From the NCBI RefSeq assembly GCF_040797585.1, contig NZ_JBFNEO010000016.1:1-24697 (forward strand): a DNA stretch of 24,697 nucleotides, read 5' to 3'. The stretch comes from Clostridium_Z sp040797585 (GTDB taxonomy: Bacteria; Bacillota; Clostridia; Clostridiales; Clostridiaceae). Under the pieces are notes generated by a model. It was not told where the DNA came from. It saw only the letters and a list, made by a program, of their open reading frames with translations, and made no database searches. A program made the translations under genes and the position numbers. This document shows, one piece after another, positions 15,045 through 22,664 of the stretch (its first letter is position 1; every line of letters starts with the position of its first letter).

Positions 15045-15092
15045 TAAATGTATAACTATATACATTTATTGTCTTTAAAATATTCTAAAGAC
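15045..15092. promoter_or_regulatory. Two adjacent palindromes, candidate operators upstream of priA
   Basis: The first (15045-15068) has perfect 10-bp arms, TAAATGTATA and TATACATTTA, around a 4-nt centre. The second (15071-15092) is a 22-bp palindrome with 10 of 11 pairs matched, having outer arms GTCTTTA and TAAAGAC. Their centres are 25 bp apart. They fill the gap between the coaBC terminator and priA and have the form of dimeric repressor sites. No known box matched. Confidence 0.45.
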
Positions 15093-15112
15093 TAGATAAT
15101 ATAAATGATATA

Positions 15113-15141
15113 TATGAAAAAAAGCGCAGTTAGCGCTTTTT
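15113..15141 (-). terminator. Rho-independent terminator overlapping the coaBC stop codon
   Basis: Arms AAAAAGCGC (15119-15127, plus strand) and GCGCTTTTT (15133-15141) form a 9-bp stem with a 5-nt loop, followed on the minus strand by a T run. The TAA of coaBC (15130-15132) sits in the loop and the last codons (KKR) form one arm, so coding and termination signals share the same bases. Confidence 0.85.
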
Positions 15142-16320
15142 ATTATTTATTATATTAAATAATTCCTTAGCTACACTCTTCTTAGACATCTTTTCTAAGG
15201 ATATTTCTTCCCCATCTCTTGTTAAGATTACAACCTTGTTATCCTCTGAAGAAAATCCTGTATCCTTAGAAATTATATCATTAGCCACTATGTAGTCAAG
15301 ATTTTTTTTCTTAATCTTTAAATTTGCATTTTCTATTAAATCATTACTTTCTGCAGCAAAACCTACAAGAATTTGGTTCTTCTTTTTATCACCTAAAAGT
15401 TTTAATATATCATTATCCCTTTCTAAAGCAATACTAAGATCTCCCTCACCTTTTTTAATTTTTTTACTACTATAAGTCTTAGGCTTATAGTCTGCCACTG
15501 CTGCTGACTTTATAACTATGTGAGAATCTTCATAATGGCTCAAAACAGAATTTAACATTTCTTCGTTAGTATTTACATGAATAACATCCACATTGTAAGG
15601 TGGCTTAATATTTGAAGGTCCCGTAATTAAAGTAACCTCTGCTCCTCTATCCCTAGCTTCTTCAGCTATGGCATAGCCCATTCTTCCAGTAGACCTATTA
15701 GTTATATACCTAACTGGATCAATGTGTGCAACGGTCGGTCCAGCTGTTACTAAGACCTTTTTCCCCTGAAGATCTTTTATAGGATATAAAGCACTAGCAA
15801 CATACTCTACTATTAAATCAGTACTTTCAAGTTTCCCACGTCCTGTATCTCCACAAGCAAGTCTTCCACTAGCTGGCTCTATAAATTCATAACCATAGGA
15901 TTTTAACTTTTCAATATTACCCTGAACTATAGGATTTTCATACATATTTGTATTCATGGCAGGAGCAAAAATAACTTTTGCTTTAGTTGCCATAATAGTT
16001 GTGGATAGCATATCATCTGCTATACCATTTGCAACTTTTCCTATTATATTAGCTGTGGCTGGTGCTACAAGTAAGATATCTGCTTTTTTAGCTAAAGATA
16101 TATGCTGAATTTCCCAATGCTTAGGCTCCTTAAACATATCAACTATAACAGCATTACTACTTAAAGCTTGAAAACTAAGTGGTCTTACGAATTCTGCAGC
16201 CGAATTTGTCATTATAACATCTACTTCTACATCCTTTTTTACTAGCTGACTTACAATATCAAGAGCCTTATAAGCAGCTACACCTCCTGATACCCCAAGC
16301 ACCACACTTTTTTTAGACAT
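15130..16320 (-). CDS. coaBC: Bifunctional phosphopantothenoylcysteine decarboxylase/synthetase CoaBC
   Basis: CoaBC carries out two steps of coenzyme A synthesis: joining cysteine to phosphopantothenate and decarboxylating the product. The 396-aa protein has an N-terminal flavoprotein decarboxylase domain with SGGVAAYKALD, the active-site histidine in IQHISLA (H75), PAMNTNMYENP and the substrate-flap ACGDTGRG. The C-terminal synthetase domain has VTAGPTVAHIDPVRYITN, STGRMGYAIAEEA and the KKIKK segment. Both halves look intact. It starts 2 nt after rpoZ and ends inside its own terminator hairpin. Confidence 0.97.
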   Translation of the reverse strand: MSKKSVVLGVSGGVAAYKALDIVSQLVKKDVEVDVIMTNSAAEFVRPLSFQALSSNAVIVDMFKEPKHWEIQHISLAKKADILLVAPATANIIGKVANGIADDMLSTTIMATKAKVIFAPAMNTNMYENPIVQGNIEKLKSYGYEFIEPASGRLACGDTGRGKLESTDLIVEYVASALYPIKDLQGKKVLVTAGPTVAHIDPVRYITNRSTGRMGYAIAEEARDRGAEVTLITGPSNIKPPYNVDVIHVNTNEEMLNSVLSHYEDSHIVIKSAAVADYKPKTYSSKKIKKGEGDLSIALERDNDILKLLGDKKKNQILVGFAAESNDLIENANLKIKKKNLDYIVANDIISKDTGFSSEDNKVVILTRDGEEISLEKMSKKSVAKELFNIINNKKR

Positions 16321-16322
16321 TT

Positions 16323-16541
16323 TTACTTTATACCTTCTTTCACTGCTTCATACTGTATGAAACCTTCATTAACTTCATTTATAGCAAGAGTTAAAGATTT
16401 TACTCCTTCTACATTAACATTAGGAGTATCTCCATCAATAAGCTGTCTTGCTCTTTTTGAAGTTACTATAACTAAAGAATATCTGTTATCTACCTTTTCT
16501 AATAATGTTGAAATTGATGGATTAATCATAGAGTTGTTCAT
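16323..16541 (-). CDS. rpoZ: DNA-directed RNA polymerase omega subunit
   Basis: Omega helps assemble and stabilise RNA polymerase. The 72-aa protein shows the family core NRYSLVIVTSKRARQL followed by KSLTLAINEVNEG, normal for Firmicutes. A GGAGGG site lies 8 nt before the ATG at 16539-16541. The gene start overlaps the end of gmk by 20 nt, and its ribosome site is inside gmk. The gmk-rpoZ-coaBC order is widely conserved. Confidence 0.95.
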   Translation of the reverse strand: MNNSMINPSISTLLEKVDNRYSLVIVTSKRARQLIDGDTPNVNVEGVKSLTLAINEVNEGFIQYEAVKEGIK

Positions 16542-17154
16542 GGATTAAACCCTCCTTAGAATCTAATATTTTTTCTTTCATTCTGTCTACTCTGCATTTT
16601 TCTGCAATCATTATACTTTCTATCTTTTGTACAGCTTCTTCTACCGTATCATTTACTACTGCATAATTATATTTTGAAATATAATTAATCTCTTGATATG
16701 CGGACTTAAATCTAGTCATTAAAGACTCCTCAGTCTCGCTTCCTCTTTTTATAATTCTTTGTTTTAACTCTTCCATAGATGGAGGAAGTATGAATACAAA
16801 TACTCCTTCAGAAACATTTTCCTTAACCTTAAGAGCTCCTTGTATATCTATTTCAAGAATCACATCTTTACCTTCATCTATCATTTCTTGAACCTTAGAT
16901 TTTGGAGTTCCATATAAGTTACCATAAACTTCTGCATACTCAAGAAAGTCACCCTCTTCAATCTTCTCTAGGAATTCTTCCCTGGTCTTAAAATAGTAGT
17001 TCTCCCCTTCAACCTCACCGATTCTTGGAGATCTTGTTGTAGCTGAAACTGATAAATAGAAATCATGTCTATTTAAAAGTTCCTTACATATAGTACCTTT
17101 TCCGGCACCTGAAGGTCCAGATATTACTATTAATATTCCTTTTTTATCCTGCAT
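16522..17154 (-). CDS. gmk: Guanylate kinase
   Basis: Gmk converts GMP to GDP with ATP in purine nucleotide synthesis. The 210-aa protein has the P-loop GPSGAGKGT at 13-21, SVSATTRSPRIGEVEGENYYF (GMP-binding region) and DVILEIDIQGALKV. The length is typical. The ATG overlaps the remA stop codon by one base (TAATG), indicating coupled translation. Confidence 0.97.
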   Translation of the reverse strand: MQDKKGILIVISGPSGAGKGTICKELLNRHDFYLSVSATTRSPRIGEVEGENYYFKTREEFLEKIEEGDFLEYAEVYGNLYGTPKSKVQEMIDEGKDVILEIDIQGALKVKENVSEGVFVFILPPSMEELKQRIIKRGSETEESLMTRFKSAYQEINYISKYNYAVVNDTVEEAVQKIESIMIAEKCRVDRMKEKILDSKEGLIHEQLYD

Positions 17155-17426
17155 TATTCATCAACCTCATCCACATGCTCTTCTCCCTTTGATGACAACC
17201 TGTGTGCCACAGTTTCTGGCTGAACTGCTGATAATATAACATGATCTGAATCTGTTATTATAACTGCTCTTGTTCTTCTTCCATAGGTTGCATCAATAAG
17301 CATACCTCTATCTCTTGCCTCTTGAATTATTCTCTTAATTGGTGCAGATTCTGGGCTAACAATTGCTACTAGTCTATTAGCAGAAACTATGTTTCCAAAG
17401 CCAATATTTATAAGTTTTATGCTCAT
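17154..17426 (-). CDS. remA: Extracellular matrix regulator RemA family protein
   Basis: RemA is a DNA-binding regulator that in Bacillus activates biofilm matrix genes. The 90-aa protein begins MSIKLINIGFGNIVSANR and contains VSPESAPIKR, GMLIDATYGRRTRAVIITD and HVILSAVQPETVA, nearly identical to the Bacillus protein. I chose the ATG at 17424-17426 because TTAGGAGGAAG stands just ahead; a GTG at 17444 would overlap yicC and extend past the conserved start. It lies between yicC and gmk. The targets in a clostridium are unknown, but its place in this operon is conserved. Confidence 0.95.
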   Translation of the reverse strand: MSIKLINIGFGNIVSANRLVAIVSPESAPIKRIIQEARDRGMLIDATYGRRTRAVIITDSDHVILSAVQPETVAHRLSSKGEEHVDEVDE

Positions 17427-17443
17427 ATTCTTCCTCCTAAACA

Positions 17444-18328
17444 CTATTCTAAATTCTGTACCTGTTCTCTTATTTTTTCAATGTGATTTTTTATATTCAA
17501 AACCATATTTGTAATCTCTAAATCTTGAGATTTTGAAGCTATGGTATTTGCTTCCCTATTCATTTCTTGAACTATAAAATCAAGCTTTCTTCCTATAGGC
17601 TCATTTAACTCTAAGGTGTCTTTCACCTGAATTATATGAGAATTCAATCTTGTTATCTCTTCATCTATACTAGCCTTATCCGCAAAAAAAGCAACCTCAA
17701 CACTTATTCTGTTATCGTCTAAGGTTATATTCTCACTTAACTCTTTTATTCTCTCTTCTAATTTTATCTTATATTCTTTAACAACCTTAGGAGCCTTGAT
17801 CTCAATTTTATCTACTAAATTTTTTATACTATCACACTTTAGGATAATATCCTCCTTTAGCTTTTCTCCTTCTATCTCCCTCATCTCTATGAGCATATAG
17901 AGAGCATCTTCTAAACAAAACTTTAATTCTGCCCATATTTCTTCCATATTCTCTTCTTTTTCTTCTATCTTTATAACATCTGGAAATCTTCCAATTAAAG
18001 AAATGGAAATATCGTCTTTAACCTCTTCATATCTGTCTTTAATAGACTTTAGAGCCTTATAATAGCTATCTGCTAAAGCTTCATTTAAAACTGCTTCCCC
18101 ATGTAGGTCTCCATAGTTTTTATAGGTTATAAAAACATCTACTTTCCCTCTATTAAGCCTCTCATTTATTATCTTTCGTATTTTTTCCTCAAGAGAAATC
18201 ATACTTTTAGGCATTCTAGCACTTATATCTAAGTATCTATGATTAACACTTTTTAGCTCTACAGAGAAACTTCTACTACTTTCTTCACTACTTGTTCCTC
18301 TCCCAAAGCCTGTCATACTCTTAACCAT
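17444..18328 (-). CDS. yicC: YicC-family endoribonuclease (YloC)
   Basis: YicC/YloC proteins are reported endoribonucleases related to RNA turnover. The 294-aa protein has the family hallmarks MVKSMTGFGRG at the start, ELKSVNHRYLDI near residue 28 and the C-terminal DUF1732 part LDFIVQEMNREANTI. I chose the ATG at 18326-18328, 6 nt after AGGAGG; an upstream TTG at 18355 gives nine residues that do not fit the family. It is the first gene of the yicC-remA-gmk-rpoZ-coaBC operon with its own promoter. Confidence 0.94.
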   Translation of the reverse strand: MVKSMTGFGRGTSSEESSRSFSVELKSVNHRYLDISARMPKSMISLEEKIRKIINERLNRGKVDVFITYKNYGDLHGEAVLNEALADSYYKALKSIKDRYEEVKDDISISLIGRFPDVIKIEEKEENMEEIWAELKFCLEDALYMLIEMREIEGEKLKEDIILKCDSIKNLVDKIEIKAPKVVKEYKIKLEERIKELSENITLDDNRISVEVAFFADKASIDEEITRLNSHIIQVKDTLELNEPIGRKLDFIVQEMNREANTIASKSQDLEITNMVLNIKNHIEKIREQVQNLE

Positions 18329-18367
18329 GACATTCCTCCTTACGGTTGCTTCCAATTCATATTACCT

Positions 18368-18397
18368 ATTATACATAACTTAATATGAGAATTTCAA
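18368..18397 (-). promoter_or_regulatory. Sigma-A promoter for yicC-remA-gmk-rpoZ-coaBC
   Basis: On the minus strand a TTGAAA -35 (18392-18397) and a perfect TATAAT -10 (18368-18373) are 18 bp apart. The expected start is about 30 nt before the yicC start codon. It is the best promoter match I see in this window. Confidence 0.75.
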
Positions 18398-18438
18398 GTT
18401 TTATTTGCAAAAAGTTTGATTTTTGACCTATTTTCTCC

Positions 18439-19581
18439 TTAAAACTCCGAAATTCTTGAAAATGCTTTTTCTATTACCTCAATATCCTTGGTTAAAGCAA
18501 CCCTAAACCATCCATCCCCCTGATACCCAAAAACATAACCTGGGGTCACTAATATTCCATAGTTATATAAAAGTTCCTTTGTAAATTCATCTGTAGAGCA
18601 TCCCTTAGGCACTTTTCCCCATAGGTAAAAACTTCCTTTCCCCTTAAAATATTCTATTCCTTTTCTATCTAGTATATTTTCAAGATGATTTCTTCTTTTT
18701 TTGTATATATCAAGCTCTTCTAATACATGGTTTATATTTCTAAGAGCTTCTATTCCAGCATATTGTACAGGTAAGAATTGTCCTGAATCTACATTAGACT
18801 TTATTTTTAAAAGTCTCTCTATACATTTTTTATCTCCCACTGCATATCCAAGTCTAAATCCTGTCATACTAAAAGTTTTAGAAAAACTACCAAACTCTAA
18901 AATGTTTTCTTTTCCACTGGATAATATAGATACCTTATACTTACTATCTTCTATTATGTCCCCATAAGCATTATCATTACATACTACTATATTATTTTCT
19001 ATGGCAAACTTTTGAACTTCATTATAGAACTCTTTAGTTGCTACTGCTCCTGTAGGATTATTAGGGTAATTTAATATCATAAGCTTTGATCTTTTTACAA
19101 CTTCCCTTGGAATATTATTAATATAAGGTAGGTATCCATTGTCTTTTATAAGAGGAAACTTATAACTTTCTACTCCCCAAAGAACTGAGGAAGTATAATA
19201 AACTGAATATCCAAGGGCAGGTATTAAAGCTACATCTTTAAAATCACAAAAAGCTGGAAATGCGTTGTTTATCCCTTCCTTAGAACCTATTAATATTATA
19301 ATTTCATCTTCATCTAGATCTACATTATAGGTATTTTTATAATACTTACTTATTTCTAATTTTAATTCTCTAATTCCATCATAAGGTGGATATTTATTAA
19401 ATTCATCATATTCTAAAGCTTTAATAAGATCATCTATTATATCCTTTCTAATGGCTAAATCTGGTTCCCCTATTCCAAAATCAAAAATTTCTTTTCCTTC
19501 TTTACAAAGGCTGTTTTTTATATCTTCTAAGGTCTTAAAATGATATTCTTTTATAGAATTTAACCTATTGTTTATCTTCAT
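18439..19581 (-). CDS. Class I/II PLP-dependent aminotransferase (DapL/aspartate aminotransferase-like)
   Basis: The 380-aa protein is a fold-type I aminotransferase. It has FGIGEPDLAI near residue 35, YPPYDGIRELK from 64, NYPNNPTG at 171-178, DNAYGD from 203 and the cofactor lysine K235 in SFSKTFSMTGFRLGYAVG. It most resembles LL-diaminopimelate aminotransferase-like and aspartate aminotransferase-like enzymes; the sequence alone does not fix the substrate. No lysine pathway genes are adjacent. GGAGG lies 7 nt before the ATG, but that site is inside a 13-bp inverted repeat (19589-19645), suggesting translational control. Confidence 0.88.
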   Translation of the reverse strand: MKINNRLNSIKEYHFKTLEDIKNSLCKEGKEIFDFGIGEPDLAIRKDIIDDLIKALEYDEFNKYPPYDGIRELKLEISKYYKNTYNVDLDEDEIIILIGSKEGINNAFPAFCDFKDVALIPALGYSVYYTSSVLWGVESYKFPLIKDNGYLPYINNIPREVVKRSKLMILNYPNNPTGAVATKEFYNEVQKFAIENNIVVCNDNAYGDIIEDSKYKVSILSSGKENILEFGSFSKTFSMTGFRLGYAVGDKKCIERLLKIKSNVDSGQFLPVQYAGIEALRNINHVLEELDIYKKRRNHLENILDRKGIEYFKGKGSFYLWGKVPKGCSTDEFTKELLYNYGILVTPGYVFGYQGDGWFRVALTKDIEVIEKAFSRISEF

Positions 19582-19588
19582 ATATTAT

Positions 19589-19645
19589 CCTCCTTAAATA
19601 TGGGTAAATAGTTTACTTTATACTATTCATCTATATTTAAGGAGG
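19589..19645 (-). promoter_or_regulatory. 13-bp inverted repeat covering the aminotransferase ribosome site
   Basis: In minus-strand RNA the leader contains CCUCCUUAAAUAU (19645-19633), then a 31-nt loop, then AUAUUUAAGGAGG (19601-19589), a perfect complement holding the Shine-Dalgarno sequence. A transcript that starts upstream of 19645 could hide the ribosome site. The loop includes a TATAAA that could be a -10 box, but with no good -35. The pairing is read directly; regulation is inferred. Confidence 0.5.
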
Positions 19646-19659
19646 TACTAAAAATAACA

Positions 19660-19718
19660 TAATATATAAAAAGACTTTATTACCAAGTAATTTACAATAC
19701 TTTAGTAATAAAGCCTTT
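19660..19718 (-). terminator. Terminator after the NCS2 permease gene
   Basis: Arms 19670-19683 and 19705-19718 pair over 14 bases with one G-U in minus-strand RNA. An inner AAGTA/TACTT stem shortens the loop, and a T-rich tract follows (TCTTTTTATA on the minus strand). It separates the permease from the aminotransferase. Its downstream edge may overlap a weak promoter (TTGGTA, 16 bp, TATTAT) for the aminotransferase. Confidence 0.75.
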
Positions 19719-19747
19719 ATTAATTTAAAATAGTTATTAACTTAATT

Positions 19748-21097
19748 TTAACTTATGCCAGATACTATGAGTTTAATTACGAATATAATAGCTAGACATA
19801 TCATAACATTAGATACTTTTTTCTTCTTGTTATCACCTATACCAGCTAATAAACTTATAATAACATAAGATAATACTCCAATAGTTAACCCATCTCCTAT
19901 GCTATAAGTTAAAGGCATTAATATTATGGTTAAAAAAGCTGGAATTCCTTCTGAAAAATCACTGAAATCTATTTTTGTTATATTCTCCATCATAAAGAAT
20001 CCTACCATTATTAATGCTGGTGCTGTAGCACAAGCTGGTATAGCTATGAAAAGTGGTGCAAAGAACATGGATAATAAGAATAAGCATCCTGTAACTACAG
20101 CTGTAAATCCGGTTCTTCCACCTTCTGCAACTCCTGCTGAACTTTCTACATAAGTTGTTACTGTCGAAACTCCAACTAAAGCTCCTACTGTTGTACCTAT
20201 GGCATCTACAAGAAGAGCTTTTCCAACTCCTGGTACTCTTCCTTCCTCATCAAGCATATTGGCCTTTGAAGCTACCCCAACTAGTGTTCCAACAGTATCA
20301 AAGAAATCTACAAATAGGAAAGTAAATACTACAACAGCTAAACTCCATAGCTTTGATGGATCACTGAAAACAGAAAAATCTACTTGAAAAGCGATAGGTG
20401 ATATACTTTCATATTTAAATATTCCCTCTGGTAAGAATATCTTATAGTAAGCTGCTCCTTGAGGATCTACTAGTGCATATATCCAAGCTGCTATAGTACT
20501 AAAAGCTATTCCCCAAAGTAAAGCTCCTTTAATGTTTTTCTTATAAAAAATAACCATAATAAAGAGTCCTAAAGCTGCAATTATTACTGTAGGAGAAGTA
20601 AAGTTACCCATGGAAACCATAGTGGATTCATTTTTAATAACTATTCCACTATTAACAAATCCTATAAAACTTATAAATAAACCTATTCCTACGGTTACTG
20701 CATATTTTAGATTTAATGGTATTGTATTAACTACTGCTTCACGTACATTAGTTAAAGATAATAGTATAAATATAATTCCTTCTATAAAAACAGCAGTTAA
20801 TGCTACCTGCCAACTTACTCCAAGTCCTATAACTACTCCATAGGTGAAGAAAGCATTTAACCCCATACCTGAAGCTAGTCCAAAAGGCAAGTTAGCATAT
20901 AATCCCATAAATATTGTAGTGAGTCCTGCAGTAAGACAAGTAGCTGTAACTAAAGCTCCCTTTGGCATTCCTGCTATGCTAAGTATATCTGGATTTACTG
21001 CAATAATATAAGCCATAGTTAAAAATGTGGTTATACCTGCAATAATTTCCGTCCTCATATTAGTATTATGTTCTTTAAATTTGAAAAATTTGTCCAT
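19748..21097 (-). CDS. NCS2-family purine permease (PbuG/AzgA type)
   Basis: The 449-aa integral membrane protein belongs to the AzgA/PbuG branch of the NCS2 nucleobase transporters, which import hypoxanthine, guanine or adenine with protons. Visible signs are AYIIAVNP at 29-36, PFGLASGMGLNAFF at 71-84, VDFFDTVGTLVGVASKA in the middle and SIGDGLTIG near residue 400, with about a dozen hydrophobic segments. GAGGGG lies 7 nt before the ATG. No purine riboswitch core is present in the short leader; instead an inverted repeat with CGAA cores covers the promoter. The exact substrate is not decided by sequence. Confidence 0.93.
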   Translation of the reverse strand: MDKFFKFKEHNTNMRTEIIAGITTFLTMAYIIAVNPDILSIAGMPKGALVTATCLTAGLTTIFMGLYANLPFGLASGMGLNAFFTYGVVIGLGVSWQVALTAVFIEGIIFILLSLTNVREAVVNTIPLNLKYAVTVGIGLFISFIGFVNSGIVIKNESTMVSMGNFTSPTVIIAALGLFIMVIFYKKNIKGALLWGIAFSTIAAWIYALVDPQGAAYYKIFLPEGIFKYESISPIAFQVDFSVFSDPSKLWSLAVVVFTFLFVDFFDTVGTLVGVASKANMLDEEGRVPGVGKALLVDAIGTTVGALVGVSTVTTYVESSAGVAEGGRTGFTAVVTGCLFLLSMFFAPLFIAIPACATAPALIMVGFFMMENITKIDFSDFSEGIPAFLTIILMPLTYSIGDGLTIGVLSYVIISLLAGIGDNKKKKVSNVMICLAIIFVIKLIVSGIS

Positions 21098-21121
21098 ACC
21101 TCTTCCCCTCTCTTATATCTT

Positions 21122-21160
21122 ACGAATATTATTTTAAATTATTTTATATTCGTTTGTCAA
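21122..21160 (-). promoter_or_regulatory. Promoter of the purine permease with a PurR-like inverted repeat
   Basis: A consensus TTGACA -35 (21155-21160) is followed after 18 bp by TAAAAT (21131-21136) on the minus strand. Perfect 8-bp arms ACGAATAT and ATATTCGT (21122-21129 and 21146-21153) flank the -10. The inverted CGAA cores resemble the PurBox of Bacillus PurR, although the spacing (22 nt between cores) is not exactly the Bacillus one. A repressor bound here would block polymerase. The promoter is well supported; the regulator's identity is inference. Confidence 0.55.
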
Positions 21161-21204
21161 TATACAAATATTTATTTTTTAATTTTATTTTATTTTTCGT
21201 GTAT

Positions 21205-21235
21205 ATTTAAAAGTAAATAGTATATACTTTTAAAT
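21205..21235. repeat. 11-bp inverted repeat between ansA and the permease gene
   Basis: Perfect 11-nt arms (21205-21215 and 21225-21235, outer part ATTTAAAAGT/ACTTTTAAAT) surround a 9-nt centre. It lies about 45 bp upstream of the permease -35 box. It is AT-rich, so chance is a real possibility. Confidence 0.35.
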
Positions 21236-21249
21236 TAAGAATTTAAAAT

Positions 21250-21302
21250 AAAAAACACCCTATAAGGTAACACAGTTCTTCTCTGTTTCTACCTTACAGG
21301 GT
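21250..21302 (-). terminator. Strong terminator after L-asparaginase
   Basis: Arms 21257-21269 and 21290-21302 (ACCCTATAAGGTA with TACCTTACAGGGT, one mismatch) form a long stem with an inner ACAG/CTGT helix. It ends in a run of six T on the minus strand. An A/T-rich flank on the other side could let it work in both directions. Confidence 0.88.
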
Positions 21303-21318
21303 ATTTTTATATATTTTA

Positions 21319-22308
21319 TTAGCTATTGTATAATTGTCTTTCAAATATAGTTTTTATCTCTTTTATATCCTTAGTCTTACTTAAAGCAACCATAAGCTTT
21401 ATTCTAGCCTTTTGCCCTGGAAGAGTATCTCCAAAAATAACCCCAAGGTTCCTTATATCTTTTCCTCCTCCTGGATATCCATAAGAGTCACAAACTCTTC
21501 CCTCAAAACATCTTGAAACAACAACTACAGGTATATTTTTTTCTATAGCACGCTTAACTCCATCTACCATTCCTGGTGGTATATTTCCTCTTCCCATAGC
21601 TTCTATAACTATACCTTTATATCCCTTATCTATGGAATAGTCTATAAAAGATGAGTCCATACCTACAGCACATTTTATTAAAGCCACCTTAGACTCTATG
21701 CTATCTATAAGATAACTTTCCTTATCATAGCTATCTCTATAAAATAAAACCTTATTGTTATCAACCATACCTATAGGACCAAAATTAGGAGTTCTAAAGG
21801 TACCAAGGGACATGGAATTAGTTTTTGTAACCTCCCTAGCACAATTTAAATCTCCATTTAGACATACTAAAACCCCTCTTTCTTTTGCCTCTTCAGATAT
21901 GGCAGTACATATAGAAGCAGCTAAATTAGAAGGTCCATCATACCCAAGTTCTGATCCACTTCTCATAGATCCTGTAAATATTACTGGTTTATCTGTATTT
22001 AATGTCAAATCTACTAAATAAGCAGTCTCTTCTAGAGTATCTGTACCATGGGTAACCACTACCCCATCTATATCTCCTTTATTTAAAAGCTTCTCTATAA
22101 ATTTTGATAAATCAAGCATTATTTCTGGAGTCATATGAGGTCCTGGCATGGAAGAAAAGGTATGAGATTCTATCTGTGCATAACTTTCAATTCCCGTTAC
22201 CATAGACATTATTTCTTCTCCAGTAAGACTTGGCACAGCCGCCTTTAGCTTTGGATCTACCTTCATTGATATAGTTCCACCATTAAAAATTACCGCTACT
22301 TTTTTCAT
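21319..22308 (-). CDS. ansA: L-asparaginase
   Basis: The enzyme hydrolyses asparagine to aspartate and ammonia. The 329-aa protein has the two threonine motifs: VIFNGGTISM (T12) at the start and VVTHGTDTLEETAY with T89 and D90. TGSMRSGSELGYDGPSNL follows, with a conserved Lys in REVTKTNSM. I chose the ATG at 22306-22308, preceded by GGGGGGAA; an upstream ATG at 22338 would add ten residues before the conserved start. No signal peptide is seen, so it is probably cytoplasmic. The choice between symbols ansA and ansB is not decided by sequence. It stands alone, closed by its own terminator. Confidence 0.93.
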   Translation of the reverse strand: MKKVAVIFNGGTISMKVDPKLKAAVPSLTGEEIMSMVTGIESYAQIESHTFSSMPGPHMTPEIMLDLSKFIEKLLNKGDIDGVVVTHGTDTLEETAYLVDLTLNTDKPVIFTGSMRSGSELGYDGPSNLAASICTAISEEAKERGVLVCLNGDLNCAREVTKTNSMSLGTFRTPNFGPIGMVDNNKVLFYRDSYDKESYLIDSIESKVALIKCAVGMDSSFIDYSIDKGYKGIVIEAMGRGNIPPGMVDGVKRAIEKNIPVVVVSRCFEGRVCDSYGYPGGGKDIRNLGVIFGDTLPGQKARIKLMVALSKTKDIKEIKTIFERQLYNS

Positions 22309-22519
22309 AAGATTCCCCCCATAAATTCTAAAATTCATTTTTAATTAGGTATCTTAAAAATAGGTAATAAGATATATTGAATATATTTCATAGAACCTTC
22401 CTATAAAATATCCTACAAAATACTTCCATATACTAATTGATTACTTTTAAATATACCTTATGTAGATTTTACATTTTATATTCTACACCATAATATATTA
22501 AAATTCATTATGATTATTT
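22309..22519. other. Non-coding stretch upstream of L-asparaginase
   Basis: This AT-rich region holds no open reading frame that I can support. It probably contains the asparaginase promoter and leader, but I found no clear -35/-10 pair. A TGTAGA/TCTACA pair of arms (22461-22466, 22482-22487) is the only symmetric element noted, and it is short. Confidence 0.5.
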
Positions 22520-22552
22520 AAAGAAAAAAGGAAAGATATCTAATATCTTTCC
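22520..22552 (-). terminator. Terminator downstream of the two tiny genes
   Basis: A perfect 10-bp stem, GGAAAGATAT (22530-22539) with ATATCTTTCC (22543-22552), has a 3-nt loop and is followed on the minus strand by TTTTTTCTTT. It lies about 110 nt after the stop codon of the 52-aa gene. The stretch between (22553-22664) has no supported gene and may be a 3' untranslated region. Confidence 0.82.
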
Positions 22553-22664
22553 CTTCTACACAAATATTTTATCAATTACTAAATAAAATATCACATATCC
22601 ATGAAATTTTTAAAAACTATCTTCAAGAAATAGAAGTTTATAAAATCTTCCCATATAACTTATT

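Noticed and set aside
17427..17444. Longer remA start at GTG 17444
   Set aside because: It overlaps the yicC stop codon and extends before the conserved MSIKLINIGFGN start; the ribosome site AGGAGGAAG fits the ATG at 17426.
18329..18355. Longer yicC start at TTG 18355
   Set aside because: The added nine residues are not part of the family and would lie over the AGGAGG ribosome site of the ATG at 18328.
21098..21154. Purine riboswitch before the NCS2 permease
   Set aside because: The leader after the -10 is only about 35 nt and lacks the conserved GTTTCTACC-type core.
22309..22335. CodY-like box just before L-asparaginase
   Set aside because: AATTTTAGAATTT shows partial resemblance to the CodY motif but has several mismatches, and such sequences are common in AT-rich DNA.
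22309..22338. Longer L-asparaginase start at 22338
   Set aside because: The extension does not resemble a signal peptide or the family and the GGGGGG site fits the ATG at 22308.
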